Below are positions 62,785 through 64,000 of a stretch of 64,000 nucleotides of DNA, piece by piece. The stretch comes from Martinezella rhizogenes. Its GTDB lineage: Bacteria; Pseudomonadota; Alphaproteobacteria; Rhizobiales; Rhizobiaceae. The stretch lies in assembly GCA_013322215.1 (NCBI GenBank), contig JAAMEZ010000058.1:62001-126000 (forward strand), in the 5' to 3' direction. The notes under the pieces were generated by a model that did no database searches, had not been told where the DNA came from, and worked only from the letters and a program-made list of their open reading frames with translations. The translations under genes and the position numbers were made by a program. How positions within the stretch are numbered: position 1 is the first letter of the stretch; the number at the start of each line of letters is the position of its first letter.

Positions 62785-64000
62785 ATGACGCAAATGCATT
62801 CAAAGCAACCGCTGTCGGTGGGAATCGTCATCGTTGCCGCCGGGCGTGGCGAAAGGGCGGGCTCTCCCGAAGAAGGTCCCAAGCAGTATCGCCCGATCGG
62901 CGGCAGAGCGGTTATTGCGCATACGCTTGAAAGATTCGTGACATGGCCGCAAGCATCCAAGATCGTCGTCGTCATCCATCGCGATGACGAAAAACTGTTG
63001 CAGGCGGCGCTGGAGCAGGTTGACGGCCTGCCCGAGGTCGAGATCGCCTTCGGCGGAGCGACGCGCCAGCAATCCGTGCTTGCAGGGCTTCGGCACCTGA
63101 AGGCAAGCGGCGTGACGCATGTCATGATCCATGACGCGGTGCGCCCCTTCTTCGACCATGATCTGCTGGATCGTGTCGCCATAGCGCTGGCTGAAGGTGC
63201 GCTCGCCGTGTTGCCTGCCATGCCCGTCACCGACACGCTGAAGCGCGGCGACGCAAACGGTCTGGTTGTCGATACCGTATCCCGCACTGGCCTTCACGCC
63301 GCGCAGACGCCGCAATCCTTCCGCTTCGCCGATATTCTCGCCGCACATGAGAAAGCCGAAGCCGACGGCAAGATTGATTTCACCGACGATGCGGCGATTG
63401 CCGAATGGTGCGGCCTGCCGGTAACATTGGTGACCGGGAGCGCGGACAATGTAAAACTGACGATCAAGAGGGATATTGCCATGGCCGATGAAAAGCTCAG
63501 CGCCGCGCTGCTGCCCGACGTGCGCACCGGCAACGGCTATGACGTGCATCAGCTGGAGCCGGGCGACGGCGTTACCCTTTGCGGCGTCTTCATTCCGCAC
63601 GACCAGAAGCTGAAGGGGCATTCGGACGCCGATGTCGCCCTACATGCCCTGACGGATGCCCTGCTTGCCACCTGCGGCGCCGGCGATATCGGCGATCACT
63701 TCCCGCCCTCCGATCCGCAATGGAAGGGCGCCCCTTCCCGCATCTTCATCGAACACGCGGCAAAGATCGTGCGTGAGCGCGGCGGCACTATCATGAATGC
63801 GGATGTCTCCCTGATCGCCGAAGCCCCGAAAGTCGGGCCGCATCGCGACGTCATGCGCGCCAGGCTATCGGAGTTTCTCGGCATCAGCATCGATCGCTGT
63901 TCGGTCAAGGCAACCACAAACGAGAAGATCGGCTTCGTCGGCCGCCGCGAAGGCATCGCAGCCATCGCGACCGCGACCGTCGTCTATCGTGGAGGCAAGG
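62785..64000 (+). CDS. ispDF: Bifunctional IspD/IspF, 3' end outside window
   Basis: This fused enzyme of the MEP isoprenoid pathway joins MEP cytidylyltransferase (IspD, about 1-235: IVIVAAGRGERAG, GPKQYRPIGGRAV, HVMIHDAVRPFF) to MECDP synthase (IspF, about 245 on: RTGNGYDVHQLEPGDGV, LKGHSDADVALHALTDALL, DIGDHFPPSDP). The fusion is common in alphaproteobacteria. ATG 62785 follows GGGGG; a second in-frame ATG lies at 62794. The frame is open at the window end, missing only the last few residues. Confidence 0.96.
   Translation, partial: MTQMHSKQPLSVGIVIVAAGRGERAGSPEEGPKQYRPIGGRAVIAHTLERFVTWPQASKIVVVIHRDDEKLLQAALEQVDGLPEVEIAFGGATRQQSVLAGLRHLKASGVTHVMIHDAVRPFFDHDLLDRVAIALAEGALAVLPAMPVTDTLKRGDANGLVVDTVSRTGLHAAQTPQSFRFADILAAHEKAEADGKIDFTDDAAIAEWCGLPVTLVTGSADNVKLTIKRDIAMADEKLSAALLPDVRTGNGYDVHQLEPGDGVTLCGVFIPHDQKLKGHSDADVALHALTDALLATCGAGDIGDHFPPSDPQWKGAPSRIFIEHAAKIVRERGGTIMNADVSLIAEAPKVGPHRDVMRARLSEFLGISIDRCSVKATTNEKIGFVGRREGIAAIATATVVYRGGK

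Overview
The window is a GC-rich chromosomal segment of an alphaproteobacterium, almost certainly a member of the Rhizobiaceae (Rhizobium sensu lato). Evidence: the order dusB(nifR3)-ntrB-ntrC-ntrY-ntrX-dat-hfq-hflX, an nnr/glnB-glnA locus, a fused ispDF, phosphatidylcholine synthase (pcs), an IalB-family protein, a siroheme synthase/sulfite reductase operon with DUF2849 and DUF934 partners, and a rhizobial-type palindromic intergenic repeat. The species cannot be fixed from the sequence alone.

Layout. 1-5.8 kb: end of a DUF72 gene, nnr, then glnB-glnA behind a sigma-54-like promoter, hspQ, and an ialB-like gene. 6-12.2 kb: a peptide-type solute-binding protein, a FrnE-like DsbA, a divergent tetR/Rid-family pair with a striking triple repeat between them, a UbiA-type prenyltransferase and a methyltransferase. 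12.2-18.3 kb: DNA repair (mfd with sdhE; recG divergent). 18.3-24.3 kb: phytase-like secreted protein, DUF502 membrane protein, and glmU-glmS for UDP-GlcNAc supply. 24.3-29.8 kb: a complete galactofuranose-type ABC transporter (ytfQ-ytfR-ytfT-yjfF) with a GntR regulator as last gene. 29.9-36.4 kb: a BMP-family (nucleoside-type) ABC transporter downstream of pcs and a quinone reductase. 36.6-39.6 kb: UbiH-like hydroxylase, AEC transporter, CcdA.

39.8-45.4 kb is the accessory part: PsiF-like protein, several small hypothetical genes (some behind general-stress-response-like promoters), an orphan Imm22-like immunity gene whose N-terminus looks damaged, a membrane protein with a poly-Asp run, gene remnants, tRNA-Lys(TTT), a GlsB/YeaQ membrane protein and a GntR regulator. 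45.4-50.5 kb: assimilatory sulfite reduction (cysG-DUF2849-cysI-DUF934) plus fpr. 50.8-52.2 kb: a deaminase and mazG. 52.3-62.6 kb: the nitrogen-regulatory and RNA-chaperone operon. 62.8 kb to the end: ispDF, cut by the window edge.

Functional links: PII (glnB) and glutamine synthetase at the left and NtrBC at the right belong to one nitrogen-control circuit; the sigma-54-like promoter in front of glnB is the type of site NtrC would activate. I found no CRISPR array, rRNA, intact transposase or prophage. Nothing here can be firmly called a new system; the best leads are the triple 26-bp repeat at the tetR/rid junction with a Rid protein lacking its catalytic Arg, and the small-gene/immunity islet at 39.8-43.1 kb.
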